Notes: generated by a model not told the origin, from the letters alone. 64,000 bases of DNA from Clostridia bacterium (GCA_017409575.1 JAFQSM010000089.1:114058-178057), one strand, 5' to 3'. Shown: positions 8,340 through 17,186, counted from the first letter of the stretch. Numbers and translations are program-made.

Positions 8340-8915
8340 CTAGGACAAAAAACCAAGATGTTCAAGCAAAATCTTTATTCCCATCAAAATAAGAACGATG
8401 CCGCCAAAACATTCAGATTTTGATTTATATTTCAAACCGAAACTGTTTCCAAGGTAAATACCGGCAAAAGACAAGACAAAGGTTGTGACACCGATTAGGG
8501 CTATTGCCAACCAGATATTTACCTCCAAAAAAGCAAAGGTAATCCCGATTGCCAACGCATCGATGCTTGTTGCAACTGCAAGCGGAAGCATTTCTGCAAC
8601 AGAAAAAGATGGGTTTAGACACTCGGTCTTGCTGCGTGATTCCTTAAGCATATTGGAACCAATTATTACAAGCAATGTGAAGGCGATCCAATGGTCTATG
8701 CTTGTGATAAGATTTTGAAATCTGCTGCCAAGCCAGAAACCGATAAGCGGCATCAATGCCTGAAAACCGCCAAAATAGACGCCAGTCAAAGCACCCTTAT
8801 CAAAAGTAAGTTTTCTGACCGAAAGCCCTTTGCAGATTGCTACAGCAAAAGCATCTGCCGAAAGCCCCAAGGCTATAAGAAAAAGTTCCCAAAGTTGCAT
8901 AACAAAAACCTCCAT
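8340..8915 (-). CDS. mntP: manganese efflux pump MntP
   Basis: A 191-residue, six-helix membrane protein. Two similar halves each carry the family signature: GLSADAFAVAICKGLS near residues 17-32 and ATSIDALAIGITFAF near 114-129. Both hold the acidic residues thought to bind Mn2+. MntP exports Mn2+ and protects against manganese excess. It is the first gene behind a yybP-ykoY riboswitch, as expected for this family. The start may be MQLWELF, six residues in (ATG 8898-8900), rather than MEVFVMQ; a GGAGGT site directly before the first codons favours the inner start. The P-type ATPase follows in the same transcript. Confidence 0.93.
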   Translation of the reverse strand: MEVFVMQLWELFLIALGLSADAFAVAICKGLSVRKLTFDKGALTGVYFGGFQALMPLIGFWLGSRFQNLITSIDHWIAFTLLVIIGSNMLKESRSKTECLNPSFSVAEMLPLAVATSIDALAIGITFAFLEVNIWLAIALIGVTTFVLSFAGIYLGNSFGLKYKSKSECFGGIVLILMGIKILLEHLGFLS

Positions 8916-8933
8916 AAATCGTCTATTGTTAAA

Positions 8934-9050
8934 TAAAAAAAGCGCAACTCACCCGCAATTACTGCAGATAAGTCTCGCCAATTAAGAAGATGCCAGGAAA
9001 ATTCCAAGATGTTGACATCATCGCACCAAGTGCTGACTACTCCCTTATTT
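8934..9050 (-). promoter_or_regulatory. yybP-ykoY manganese riboswitch with its terminator
   Basis: Read on the minus strand, the RNA begins with AGGGAGTAG, a hallmark of this riboswitch class. It later holds the conserved GGCGAGACTT (8970-8979). The segment GGCGAGACTTA (8969-8979) can pair with TGAGTTGCGCT (8941-8951) at 10 of 11 positions, followed by a T-run, giving an intrinsic terminator. The aptamer and the terminator therefore compete for the same bases. Mn2+ binding should stabilise the aptamer and permit transcription of mntP and the ATPase. Confidence 0.9.
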
Positions 9051-9054
9051 TTCT

Positions 9055-9083
9055 ATAATAGCAGAAATTTCTAAATTTTGCAA
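9055..9083 (-). promoter_or_regulatory. promoter of the manganese riboswitch transcript
   Basis: On the minus strand TTGCAA (9083-9078) and TATTAT (9060-9055) have a 17 bp spacer. The start would be about 9048, exactly at the 5' edge of the aptamer. Confidence 0.85.
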
Positions 9084-9097
9084 GAGGTATTTTGAAA

Positions 9098-9128
9098 AAA
9101 ATAAAAGAGGCTGATTGTTCAGCCCCTT
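9098..9128 (-). terminator. terminator of the decarboxylase beta/gamma transcript
   Basis: On the minus strand GGGGCTGA and TCAGCCTC form a stem with loop ACAA, followed by a T-rich run. It lies just after the small gamma-like gene. Confidence 0.85.
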
Positions 9129-9135
9129 AATTAAG

Positions 9136-9252
9136 TTATTTAGAAAATTTTGTTATGCCATAAACTATAAGCGAAATGGCTGCCATAACTATAAAAATTC
9201 CAAGCATACCCATTCCCATAAGCTTTAAAGCAATTGCAAGATTTGGTGTCAT
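9136..9252 (-). CDS. small OadG-like membrane subunit (38 residues)
   Basis: A short gene of 38 codons plus stop, 16 bp after the beta-subunit gene. It starts at ATG 9252 with GGGAGG seven bases upstream. The product is nearly all one membrane helix: GMLGIFIVMAAISLIVYGI at about residues 15-33, with a short lysine tail. Gamma subunits of Na+-pump decarboxylases (OadG/MmdD type) are single-span anchors, usually 80 or more residues with a soluble tail. This one has no tail. It likely stabilises the beta subunit (inference from position and topology). Confidence 0.75.
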   Translation of the reverse strand: MTPNLAIALKLMGMGMLGIFIVMAAISLIVYGITKFSK

Positions 9253-9268
9253 ATTTTTGTCCTCCCGA

Positions 9269-10408
9269 TTATTTAATAAGCTGCGGAACGAGGTTGAGAA
9301 TCATACCTCCTGCAAGAACTGATGCAATCTGACCCGAAACATTTGCCCCAACTGCGTGCATTAAAAGGTGGTTTTGGGGGTCTGCTTCAAGACCAAGCTT
9401 TTGTATAACACGGGCAGACATAGGAAAAGCAGAGATACCCGCAGCACCAACCATGGGGTTGATTTTGTTCTTTGTAAACAGGTTGAGGAATTTTGCAAAA
9501 AATACACCGGCAACCGAGTCAAAAACAAACGCAACAAGACCAAGACCCATAATAAGAAGTGTGTCTATCTTTACAAAGTTTTCGGCAACCATACTGAACG
9601 AAATGGTGATTCCCAAAAGAAGTGTTACAAGGTTTGCCAAAACATTTTGAGCAGATTCGGAAAGCGAATTCAAAACGCCACATTCTCGAAGAAGGTTACC
9701 AAACATAAGGAAGCCAACCAATGCAACAGAAGTGGGAGCGATAAATCCGGCAATTATTGTAACGATAATCGGGAAAGCAATTCGGAGTCCCTTTGATACC
9801 TTTCCGGGATTATAAGGCATGCGGATTTGTCTTTCCTTTTTGCTTGTAACAGCCTTGATTGCAGCCGGCTGAATTATTGGGACAAGTGCCATATATGAAT
9901 ATGCGGCAACGGCAATCGGACCGATGTATTTTGATTTAAGAACCTGTGATACAAGGATTGAAGTAGGACCGTCAGCAGCGCCGATAATACCGATTGAAGC
10001 CGCATCAATTATGTCAAATCCAAGAAGTACTGCAACCGCTACAGTAAAGAATATACCAAACTGTGCTGCCGCACCAAAAAGGAACATTTTTGGATTTGAA
10101 AGAAGTGGTCCGAAATCAATCATTGCGCCAATGCCGATAAACAAAAGAAGAGGCATTGCTTCGGATGATTCGATACCGATTTCATAAAGCCACTGGACAA
10201 TTCCCTGAACTTCGCCGATTCCTTCGATGTTCTGGTTCAAAACTCCCGAAAAAGGAAGGTTTACCAAAATGGCACCAAAACCCATTGGAAGAAGGAGCGA
10301 AGGCTCATAGTTCTTTTTGATGGCAAGATAAATCAATATGATGCCGACTATATACATAACAACTTGTTGCCATGTAACAGCCATAAAGCCGTCTAACAAA
10401 AAACTCAT
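9269..10408 (-). CDS. oadB: sodium ion-translocating decarboxylase beta subunit
   Basis: A 379-residue polytopic membrane protein of the OadB/MmdB/GcdB family, rich in conserved GxxGAADGPTSI and SAFPMSARV motifs typical of the family's sodium channel core. It moves Na+ out while a carboxyl group from biotin is released as CO2. The start is set at ATG 10408, which has GAGGTG seven bases upstream, rather than a GTG nine bases earlier. The partner carboxyltransferase (alpha) and biotin carrier genes are not next to it and were not seen in this window. The substrate (oxaloacetate, methylmalonyl-CoA or glutaconyl-CoA) cannot be assigned. The oadB symbol marks family only. Confidence 0.9.
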   Translation of the reverse strand: MSFLLDGFMAVTWQQVVMYIVGIILIYLAIKKNYEPSLLLPMGFGAILVNLPFSGVLNQNIEGIGEVQGIVQWLYEIGIESSEAMPLLLFIGIGAMIDFGPLLSNPKMFLFGAAAQFGIFFTVAVAVLLGFDIIDAASIGIIGAADGPTSILVSQVLKSKYIGPIAVAAYSYMALVPIIQPAAIKAVTSKKERQIRMPYNPGKVSKGLRIAFPIIVTIIAGFIAPTSVALVGFLMFGNLLRECGVLNSLSESAQNVLANLVTLLLGITISFSMVAENFVKIDTLLIMGLGLVAFVFDSVAGVFFAKFLNLFTKNKINPMVGAAGISAFPMSARVIQKLGLEADPQNHLLMHAVGANVSGQIASVLAGGMILNLVPQLIK

Positions 10409-10469
10409 TGATAACACCTCATTAAATTAATATAACCTTTATAATTTTACCTATTGATAAATCTTTACT

Positions 10470-10498
10470 ATTTTAACAACAATCGACATTTATGTCAA
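10470..10498 (-). promoter_or_regulatory. promoter of the beta/gamma decarboxylase genes
   Basis: On the minus strand TTGACA (10498-10493) and TAAAAT (10475-10470) are 17 bp apart. Confidence 0.85.
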
Positions 10499-10550
10499 GC
10501 ATAATCATCTTTAAAAAAGTAAAAAATTTTGAAAAAGAATAATAAAGCAC

Positions 10551-10579
10551 TTAACAATATGTAAAAATTGTGATATAAT
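10551..10579 (+). promoter_or_regulatory. pyk promoter
   Basis: TTAACA at 10551-10556 and TATAAT at 10574-10579 with a 17 bp spacer, about 30 bp before the start codon. Confidence 0.85.
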
Positions 10580-10610
10580 TAATTAAAAGATGTTACAAAG
10601 GAGAAAAACG

Positions 10611-12023
10611 ATGAGGAAAACAAAAATTGTATGTACAATAGGCCCTGCATCAAACAATGAAGATACTTTGAGAAAAATGTGCAAGGCCGGGATGAATGTC
10701 GCACGACTCAATTTTTCGCACGGCACACACGAAGAACATAAAAATAATATCGACCTTATCAAAAAAGTGCGCGACGACCTTAATCTGCCCATCGCGATTT
10801 TACTTGACACAAAGGGTCCAGAGTACAGAATAGGAATTTTTGAAAATTCTAAAATCTTTTTGAATGACGGAGATACATTTACTTTTACCACCGATGAAGT
10901 TTTGGGAGACCAATCAAGAGTATCGGTAAGTTATAAGGGACTTATAAACGATCTGGAAAAAGGCGATAAGATTCTTTTGAACAACGGTCTTGTAATTTTT
11001 GAGGTAATTGAAATAAAGGATAACGATGCGGTCTGCAAAGTTATACATGGTGGCGAAGTCTCGGACCGTAAAAGTATGAGCTTTCCCAACAAGGTGCTAA
11101 AACAGATTTATCTTTCGCAGCAGGATAAAGAAGATATTTTGTTTGGAATTGAGAATGATGTTGACTTTATTGCATGTTCATTTGTTTCGTGCAAGCAGGA
11201 CCTTGTTGATGTTAAACAATTTTTGAAACAGTCAGGAGCACCTGATGTTGAACTTATTGCAAAAATCGAAAATCAGGCAGGCATTGACAATATTGAAGAG
11301 ATTTGCAGCGAATGTTCGGGAATAATGATTGGCCGTGGTGATATGGGCGTTGAAATCGCATATGAAAAATTGCCGGCAATACAAAAGCATCTTATTACCA
11401 AATGCCGCATGCTTGGCAAACGGGTTATTACTGCGACAGAAATGCTTGAGTCGATGATACACAATCCAAGACCTACCAGAGCAGAAATTTCTGATGTGGC
11501 TAATGCTGTTTATGACGGCTCGAGTGCGGTTATGCTTTCGGGAGAAACCGCTGCAGGAAAGTTTCCGGTACAAGCTGTTGAGGCAATGGCAAGAATTGCA
11601 GCCGAAACCGAACAAAACATTCATTATGAAAAAAGATTCCAAAGCAACAGTTTTAAAATCAAGGATACAATTGACGCAATTTCTCATGCTACCTGCGGTA
11701 TGGCAATCGACCTTGATGCAAGTGCAATTGTTGTTTGCTCGCACTCGGGAATTACCGCCCGAATGGTTTCAAGATTCAGACCGCCTGTGGATATAATAGG
11801 TCTTACCACAAACCCTCGCGTTTGGAGAAAATTGGCTCTTTCGTGGGGCGTAACACCGATTATAGTAGAAGCTTATCCGTCGACCGAAGTTTTGTTTTAT
11901 GTAGCAAAGAAGACTGCAACCGAGTATTTTAAACTGAGCGAAGGAAACAAAATAATAATTACCGGCGGTGCAACAAACGGCAAATCCGGAAATACAGATT
12001 TAATAAAGATAGAGACTATTTAG
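10611..12023 (+). CDS. pyk: pyruvate kinase
   Basis: A 470-residue pyruvate kinase, making pyruvate and ATP from phosphoenolpyruvate and ADP in glycolysis. It starts at ATG 10611 after AAAGGAG; an upstream in-frame start at 10590 lacks a ribosome site. The barrel motifs are clear: NFSHGTHEEH (substrate loop), LDTKGPEYRIG, MIGRGDMGVEI (metal site), and ITATEMLESM followed by PTRAEISDVANAV. The B domain (about residues 75-165) is present. The C-terminal effector domain is complete but there is no extra PEP-utiliser domain as found in Bacillus. It stands alone between its own promoter and a terminator. Confidence 0.97.
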   Translation: MRKTKIVCTIGPASNNEDTLRKMCKAGMNVARLNFSHGTHEEHKNNIDLIKKVRDDLNLPIAILLDTKGPEYRIGIFENSKIFLNDGDTFTFTTDEVLGDQSRVSVSYKGLINDLEKGDKILLNNGLVIFEVIEIKDNDAVCKVIHGGEVSDRKSMSFPNKVLKQIYLSQQDKEDILFGIENDVDFIACSFVSCKQDLVDVKQFLKQSGAPDVELIAKIENQAGIDNIEEICSECSGIMIGRGDMGVEIAYEKLPAIQKHLITKCRMLGKRVITATEMLESMIHNPRPTRAEISDVANAVYDGSSAVMLSGETAAGKFPVQAVEAMARIAAETEQNIHYEKRFQSNSFKIKDTIDAISHATCGMAIDLDASAIVVCSHSGITARMVSRFRPPVDIIGLTTNPRVWRKLALSWGVTPIIVEAYPSTEVLFYVAKKTATEYFKLSEGNKIIITGGATNGKSGNTDLIKIETI

Positions 12024-12030
12024 TTTTAAA

Positions 12031-12070
12031 CATAAAAAATCCCTGACATTTGGCGTCAGGGATTTTTTTA
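12031..12070. terminator. bidirectional terminator between pyk and uraA
   Basis: AAATCCCTGAC and GTCAGGGATTT form a stem with a seven-base loop and runs of A and T on both sides. Confidence 0.9.
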
Positions 12071-12081
12071 CTTATCTTATA

Positions 12082-13443
12082 TTAATTTTCTTTTTTACCA
12101 ACTGAAAGAATAAGGTTTGTAATAATTCCAAGAATCAAAGCACAGGCGATAGAGGTAAGGGTAACCTTGCCAAATGTAAGGGTGAGTCCACCAATACCTG
12201 CAATAAGAATTATACTTACTACAAAGAGGTTTCTGTTGTCTTCAAGGTCAACATATTTAAACATCTTTAGACCGCTTACTGCAATAAATCCATAAAGTGC
12301 CATACAAACGCCGCCCATTACACACGAGGGGATAGAATTTACAAATGCAACAAACGGTGAGATAAACGAAATAATTATTGCACCAACTGCTGCTGCTATG
12401 ATAGTAACAACCGAAGCGTTTGCGGTAATAGCAAGGCATCCTACAGATTCGCCATATGTAGTATTGGGACATCCGCCAAAGATTGCTCCTACAAGCGAAC
12501 CAACACCATCGCCAAGAAGTGTTCTGTGAAGACCGGGTTCAACAAGCAAATCTTTTTCGATAATTGAAGAAATATTCTTGTGGTCTGCGATATGTTCTGC
12601 AAAAACAACAAATGCGACAGGAATATATGCAACTGCAATTGTGCCGATGTAAGAAGCTGAAAGCTCGCCAACACCTTTGTAGGCGGTAACAAATGTAAAG
12701 TCCGGAACAGAAACGAATGTTTCAAGTGTAACACCGTTTTCGGCAAGTGCAAGGAACGGAGCATAGCTGATAACCTTGAGAGCATCAATGTTTGCCCAAG
12801 TGCCGATGGCTGTAAAGATAACAGCGGTAACATAACCTGCAAGAATACCTATAATAAAAGGAATAAGTCTTGCCATCTTTTTGCCGTAGGTCGAGCAGAT
12901 TGTTGTTACAAAAAGAGTAACAAGTCCGCAAAGAAGACATACAATGGGTGCAGCTGCCTGAGCGCCATCAACAAGAACATTGCCCTTTGTAATATCAGCA
13001 ACAGCGTTGCCTGCCAGTGAAAGACCGATGATTGCAACGGTTGGACCGATAACGATTGCCGGCATAAGCTTGTTTATCCAGTTTACGCCAATGATTTTCA
13101 CCACTATTGCTATTACAACATATACAAGGCCGGCAAAAAATGCACCGATGATAAGGCCAAGATAGCCAAGAGACATTGATACACCGCCTGCAAATGCAGC
13201 AACCATCGAGCCAATAAAGGCAAATGACGAGCCAAGGAATACAGGACTCTTCTTTTGGGTAAAGAGCACATAAACCAAAGTTCCTATACCTGCACCAAAA
13301 AGTGCTGCGGCAGGGTCCATATTGTTGCCGATAATAACCGGAACAACAAGGGTAGCTGTCATAATTGCCAGAAGCTGCTGAAGGGCAAAGATGATTAGTT
13401 TGCCAAAGGTTGGTTTGTCAGAGACATTGTAAATAAGTTTCAT
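12082..13443 (-). CDS. uraA: uracil/xanthine permease (NCS2 family, UraA-like)
   Basis: A 453-residue membrane protein with many hydrophobic segments. Its N-terminal block QQLLAIMTATLVVPVIIG and the later GCPNTTYGESVG (transport loop with the conserved Glu) are typical of nucleobase:cation symporter 2. It imports uracil, or possibly xanthine, with protons or sodium. It has its own promoter and no neighbouring pyr genes in the window. AAAGGAG lies upstream of ATG 13443. No PyrR-like attenuator was seen in the roughly 40-base leader. Family certain; uracil preference inferred from close likeness to UraA. Confidence 0.92.
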   Translation of the reverse strand: MKLIYNVSDKPTFGKLIIFALQQLLAIMTATLVVPVIIGNNMDPAAALFGAGIGTLVYVLFTQKKSPVFLGSSFAFIGSMVAAFAGGVSMSLGYLGLIIGAFFAGLVYVVIAIVVKIIGVNWINKLMPAIVIGPTVAIIGLSLAGNAVADITKGNVLVDGAQAAAPIVCLLCGLVTLFVTTICSTYGKKMARLIPFIIGILAGYVTAVIFTAIGTWANIDALKVISYAPFLALAENGVTLETFVSVPDFTFVTAYKGVGELSASYIGTIAVAYIPVAFVVFAEHIADHKNISSIIEKDLLVEPGLHRTLLGDGVGSLVGAIFGGCPNTTYGESVGCLAITANASVVTIIAAAVGAIIISFISPFVAFVNSIPSCVMGGVCMALYGFIAVSGLKMFKYVDLEDNRNLFVVSIILIAGIGGLTLTFGKVTLTSIACALILGIITNLILSVGKKEN

Positions 13444-13489
13444 AATTTTTCTCCTTTAAAAAAAGTTTATGTAAAACATTATTAAAATC

Positions 13490-13518
13490 AATATATCATA
13501 TTATAAAAATTTTGTAAA
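13490..13518 (-). promoter_or_regulatory. uraA promoter
   Basis: On the minus strand TTTACA (13518-13513) and TATATT (13495-13490) with a 17 bp spacer. Confidence 0.75.
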
Positions 13519-13574
13519 TATTTTTTAAAAAAATTATAAATTTGTCAAAAAAACAAAATATTTTTTAAAAAGTA

Positions 13575-13603
13575 TTGACGGAAACAGTTTAGTGTGGTAA
13601 AGT
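13575..13603 (+). promoter_or_regulatory. promoter of the second T-box operon
   Basis: TTGACG at 13575-13580 and TAAAGT at 13598-13603 with a 17 bp spacer. Transcription would begin near 13610. Confidence 0.8.
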
Positions 13604-13609
13604 ATAAGT

Positions 13610-13892
13610 ACACTAAATGCGTTTGAGCAGAAACAAGTAAGCTTATGAAAGTCTGGAGAGAGTTGCCGGGTGGTGCGAGGCAATGATGGAAGTATGTCCG
13701 AATACATTCTGCGAGCAGTGCACCGAACGAGACTCTGTCTTCAGTAGGCTGCAACGGGAGTTCCCGTCACAGAACCGAGGTATTTATATGATACCTTTTA
13801 AGGCCGATATCGTGAGATATTGGTGAATTGAGGTGGTACCACGGGTTTTTCCCGTCCTCTGTTTTTTGATGAGGACGGTTTTTTTTATTTCC
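13610..13892 (+). promoter_or_regulatory. T-box leader with tyrosine (UAC) specifier
   Basis: This leader fills the gap before the symporter gene. The lower Stem I helix is GCAGAA (13627-13632) with TTCTGC (13707-13712). The specifier loop has AGTA (13636-13639) on the 5' side and GAATACA (13700-13706) on the 3' side, so the specifier is UAC, Tyr (13703-13705). The distal helix GTTGCC/GGCAAT closes the conserved loop GGGTGGTGCGA. T-box sequence TGGTACC is at 13834-13840 and again selects A73, as in tRNA-Tyr. The terminator CCGTCCTC/GAGGACGG plus T-run covers about 13851-13888. Uncharged tRNA-Tyr should turn the operon on. Confidence 0.93.
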
Positions 13893-13949
13893 GTCCCAAA
13901 TTACTACAAGTTGTACACAATTAAGTGTCAAAAGAAAGGGATGGTAAAA

Positions 13950-15476
13950 ATGGTAGTAAAAATTGGAATGTTGGTTGTATTTTTTGCAGTTATGCTTGCT
14001 GTAGGCATTTTTTGCAGAAAACATTCGACAGATGTAAATGGATTTGTTCTCGGTGGCAGAAATGTCGGACCCTGGCTCACAGCTTTTGCTTATGGAACAT
14101 CATATTTTTCGGCTGTAATTTTTGTCGGCTATGCAGGTCAGTTTGGATGGAAGTTTGGCGTTGCATCAACCTGGATAGGTATAGGAAATGCAGTTTTAGG
14201 TTCGCTTCTTCCGTGGATGATTCTTGGAAGACGAACAAGACTTATGACCCAACACCTGAAAAGTGCCACAATGCCAGAATTTTTTGAAAAACGATACAAA
14301 AGTCCGGCACTTAAAATTGCAGCGTCAATTATTGTTTTTGTCTTTTTGATTCCGTATACCGCATCACTTTATAACGGTCTTTCAAGGCTTTTCTCAATGG
14401 CTTTTCCGCAGATTGACTACTCAGTTTGCGTTGTGGTTATGGCGGTTTTGACCGGTGTATATGTTATAGCGGGAGGATATATGGCAACAGCTATCAACGA
14501 TTTTATTCAAGGAATAATAATGCTTGTTGGTATTGTTTTGGTTATAGCGGCAGTGCTTTCACAAAACGGCGGATTTATAGGCGCACTTGATGCTCTTGCA
14601 AATGTGACAGCAGAGGGCACAGCATCCGGCGCATTCAACTCGTTCTTTGGTCCTGATCCGCTTGGACTTTTGTTTGTGGTTGTTCTTACGTCACTCGGTA
14701 CATGGGGACTTCCTCAGATGGTGCAGAAGTTTTATGCAATAAAGAGTGAAAAGGATATAAACAAAGGTACAATAATTTCGACTGTGTTTGCTCTTGTTGT
14801 TGCGGGCGGATGTTACTTTTTGGGTGGTTTCGGAAGACTTTCAAACATAGATGTAACTGTGCTGGGTTACGATGCAATTATTCCCAGTATGCTTGAAAAT
14901 CTGCCTGATATATTGATTGGAATAGTGATTGTGCTTGTACTTTCTGCATCAATGTCAACACTTTCGTCTCTTGTTCTTGCATCAAGCTCGACACTTACTC
15001 TTGACCTTATAAGGGGACATATTATAAAGGAACTTTCAGATAAAAAACAGGTTCTTATTATGCGAATTCTGATTGTTGTATTTATTGCGATTTCTGCATT
15101 TATTGCAATCAACAAGGATAAGCTTGGTTACATAGCGGATATGATGGGTATCTCGTGGGGTGCTCTTGCAGGTGCATTCCTGGCTCCGTTTATGTATGGA
15201 CTTTACTCCAAGAAAATTACAAAAACAGCAGTGTGGGCAAGCTTTATATTCGGGGCAGGCATAATGCTTTTGAATATGTTTATCCGCGCATCGTTCCCGG
15301 TTGTTCTTCAGTCACCTATAAACTGCGGTGTTGTTGCGATGATAGGGGGACTTGTGATTGTTCCGGTTGTCAGCTTGTTTACAAAAAAACCGAATATCAA
15401 AGAAACAGAAGAAATGTTTGCTTGCTACAATGACAAAGTTGTAGTTTCGGCAAAAGAATCATTAGGAAATATGTAA
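13950..15476 (+). CDS. sodium:solute symporter (SSS family)
   Basis: A 508-residue membrane protein of the sodium/solute symporter family. The start is set at ATG 13950, nine bases after GAAAGGG; the longer reading from 13833 would run through the T-box terminator. The N-terminal part has the family's RKHSTDVNGFVLGGRNVG and the GTSYFSAVIFVGYAGQFGW stretch, and SxSSxxxxxSS-like residues occur near SASMSTLSSLVLASSSTLT, part of the sodium site. It imports an organic acid or amino acid with Na+. The tyrosine T-box upstream and the acid-CoA ligase and iorAB downstream suggest an aryl acid or aromatic amino acid as cargo (inference). Confidence 0.9.
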   Translation: MVVKIGMLVVFFAVMLAVGIFCRKHSTDVNGFVLGGRNVGPWLTAFAYGTSYFSAVIFVGYAGQFGWKFGVASTWIGIGNAVLGSLLPWMILGRRTRLMTQHLKSATMPEFFEKRYKSPALKIAASIIVFVFLIPYTASLYNGLSRLFSMAFPQIDYSVCVVVMAVLTGVYVIAGGYMATAINDFIQGIIMLVGIVLVIAAVLSQNGGFIGALDALANVTAEGTASGAFNSFFGPDPLGLLFVVVLTSLGTWGLPQMVQKFYAIKSEKDINKGTIISTVFALVVAGGCYFLGGFGRLSNIDVTVLGYDAIIPSMLENLPDILIGIVIVLVLSASMSTLSSLVLASSSTLTLDLIRGHIIKELSDKKQVLIMRILIVVFIAISAFIAINKDKLGYIADMMGISWGALAGAFLAPFMYGLYSKKITKTAVWASFIFGAGIMLLNMFIRASFPVVLQSPINCGVVAMIGGLVIVPVVSLFTKKPNIKETEEMFACYNDKVVVSAKESLGNM

Positions 15477-15486
15477 AAGTTTTATC

Positions 15487-15522
15487 CCAAAAGGCTTCTT
15501 AAATTTAAAGAAGTCTTTTTGG
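15487..15522 (+). terminator. terminator-like hairpin inside the operon
   Basis: AAAAGGCTTCTT and AAGAAGTCTTTTT pair around a short AT loop, followed by GGGC rather than a long T-run. It may lower expression of the downstream genes relative to the symporter. Confidence 0.6.
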
Positions 15523-15548
15523 GCGTTTAATATTAAGGAGATTTAACC

Positions 15549-17186
15549 ATGCCTATTACAGAGATTTTGCAGAAAAATGCGGATTTTTATCCCAATGATG
15601 TCAGCCTTGTGGAGATAAATCCTCAGCTTGAAAATCAGTCGCGTATGACCTGGAGGGAGTATTCTCTTATAGAAACAAACCCCAATGATGCATACCGCAA
15701 AGAAATTACCTGGAGCGAATTTAACAAACGTGCAAATCGTTTTGCTAACTTTTTGCTTACCCGTGGAATCAAAAAGGGCGACAAGGTTGCAATCCTTTTG
15801 ATGAACTGCATCGAGTGGTTGCCGGTATATTTTGGCATACTCAAAGCCGGTGCGATGGCGGTTCCGCTCAACTACAGATATGCCTCGGACGAAATCAAGT
15901 ACTGTCTTGAACTTGCAGATGCAGATGCTATCATATTTGGCCCTGAATTTACAGGCAGAGTGGAACAAATTTGCAACAGAGTAAAGCGAGTAAAAATGTG
16001 GCTTTATTATGGAGAAGACTGCCCGACATTTGCCGAAAGCTATGACAGTCTGGTTTCTTATTGCTCAAGCAAAAGTCCACAGATAAAGATTAGTGATGAT
16101 GATTATGCGGCTATCTATTTTTCATCGGGAACAACCGGATTTCCCAAAGCTATAACACATAAGCATCAAAGCTTGCTTCACGCCGCAATGACCGAGCAAG
16201 ACCACCATTCACAGACCAAAGATGATGTATTTCTTTGCATTCCTCCACTTTATCACACAGGGGCAAAAATGCATTGGTTCGGAAGCTTTTTGGTGGGCGG
16301 CAAAGCTGTTATTTTGAAGGGAATTAAGCCTGAATGGATACTTAAGGCAGCATCTGATGAAAATTGTTCAATTGTCTGGTTGCTTGTTCCTTGGGCTCAG
16401 GATATTCTTGACGCGATTGAGCGCGGAGAGATAAATCTTGAGGATTATAAATTATCACAATGGCGTCTTATGCATATTGGGGCACAGCCCGTTCCACCGA
16501 GTCTTATCAAAAGATGGAAAACAGTATTCCCAAATCATTCTTATGACACAAACTACGGTTTGTCCGAGTCAATCGGACCGGGATGCGTTCATCTTGGCGT
16601 AGAAAATGAGCATAAGGTGGGGGCAATAGGCAAAGCAGGCTTTGGCTGGCAAACCAAAATTACAGATGAGAACGGAAACATAGTAGAAAAAGGCGAAGTA
16701 GGCGAGCTTGCAGTAAAGGGCCCCGGTGTAATGACTGCATATTACAAAGACGAAGCTGCAACAAATGCAGTACTCAAAGACGGATGGCTGTTTACCGGTG
16801 ATATGGCACGCGAAGATGAAGATGGATTTATATTCCTTGTAGACCGCAAGAAGGATGTTATTATCTCGGGCGGCGAAAATCTTTATCCGGTGCAAATCGA
16901 GGATTACCTCCGCAAAAACGAGAAAATCAGCGATGTTGCGGTTATTGGACTTCCCGATGCAAGACTTGGCGAAATTGCCGCTGCAATCATTCAGATAAAG
17001 GATGGCATGTCGGCGACCGAAGAAGAGATTGAGGATTTCTGCCTTGAACTACCAAGGTACAAAAGACCCCGAAAGATTATATTTGCGGATGTTCCCCGAA
17101 ACCCAACCGGAAAGATTGAAAAACCCAAACTCAGAGAAATCTATTGTGCGGGAAGTGTTGTTGCTCAGCAAAACGAAATAAAATAG
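15549..17186 (+). CDS. AMP-forming acid-CoA ligase, candidate arylacetate-CoA ligase
   Basis: A 545-residue ANL-family enzyme that activates a carboxylic acid to its CoA thioester with ATP. Motifs: ATP loop YFSSGTTGFPK (190-200), NYGLSES (about 338-344), FTGDMAREDEDGF (about 418-430), DRKKDVIISGGENLYP, and the catalytic lysine in PTGKIEKPK near the C terminus. These are the FadD/4-coumarate-ligase type. It is not close to the PaaK type of phenylacetate ligase by these motifs. AAGGAG precedes ATG 15549. Position between a Tyr T-box symporter and iorAB suggests that it feeds arylacetyl-CoA to the oxidoreductase. That substrate is inferred. Confidence 0.88.
   Translation: MPITEILQKNADFYPNDVSLVEINPQLENQSRMTWREYSLIETNPNDAYRKEITWSEFNKRANRFANFLLTRGIKKGDKVAILLMNCIEWLPVYFGILKAGAMAVPLNYRYASDEIKYCLELADADAIIFGPEFTGRVEQICNRVKRVKMWLYYGEDCPTFAESYDSLVSYCSSKSPQIKISDDDYAAIYFSSGTTGFPKAITHKHQSLLHAAMTEQDHHSQTKDDVFLCIPPLYHTGAKMHWFGSFLVGGKAVILKGIKPEWILKAASDENCSIVWLLVPWAQDILDAIERGEINLEDYKLSQWRLMHIGAQPVPPSLIKRWKTVFPNHSYDTNYGLSESIGPGCVHLGVENEHKVGAIGKAGFGWQTKITDENGNIVEKGEVGELAVKGPGVMTAYYKDEAATNAVLKDGWLFTGDMAREDEDGFIFLVDRKKDVIISGGENLYPVQIEDYLRKNEKISDVAVIGLPDARLGEIAAAIIQIKDGMSATEEEIEDFCLELPRYKRPRKIIFADVPRNPTGKIEKPKLREIYCAGSVVAQQNEIK

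Noticed and set aside
13833..13949. Longer N terminus of the sodium symporter
   Set aside because: It would translate the T-box terminator; ATG 13950 has a good ribosome site and matches the family start.
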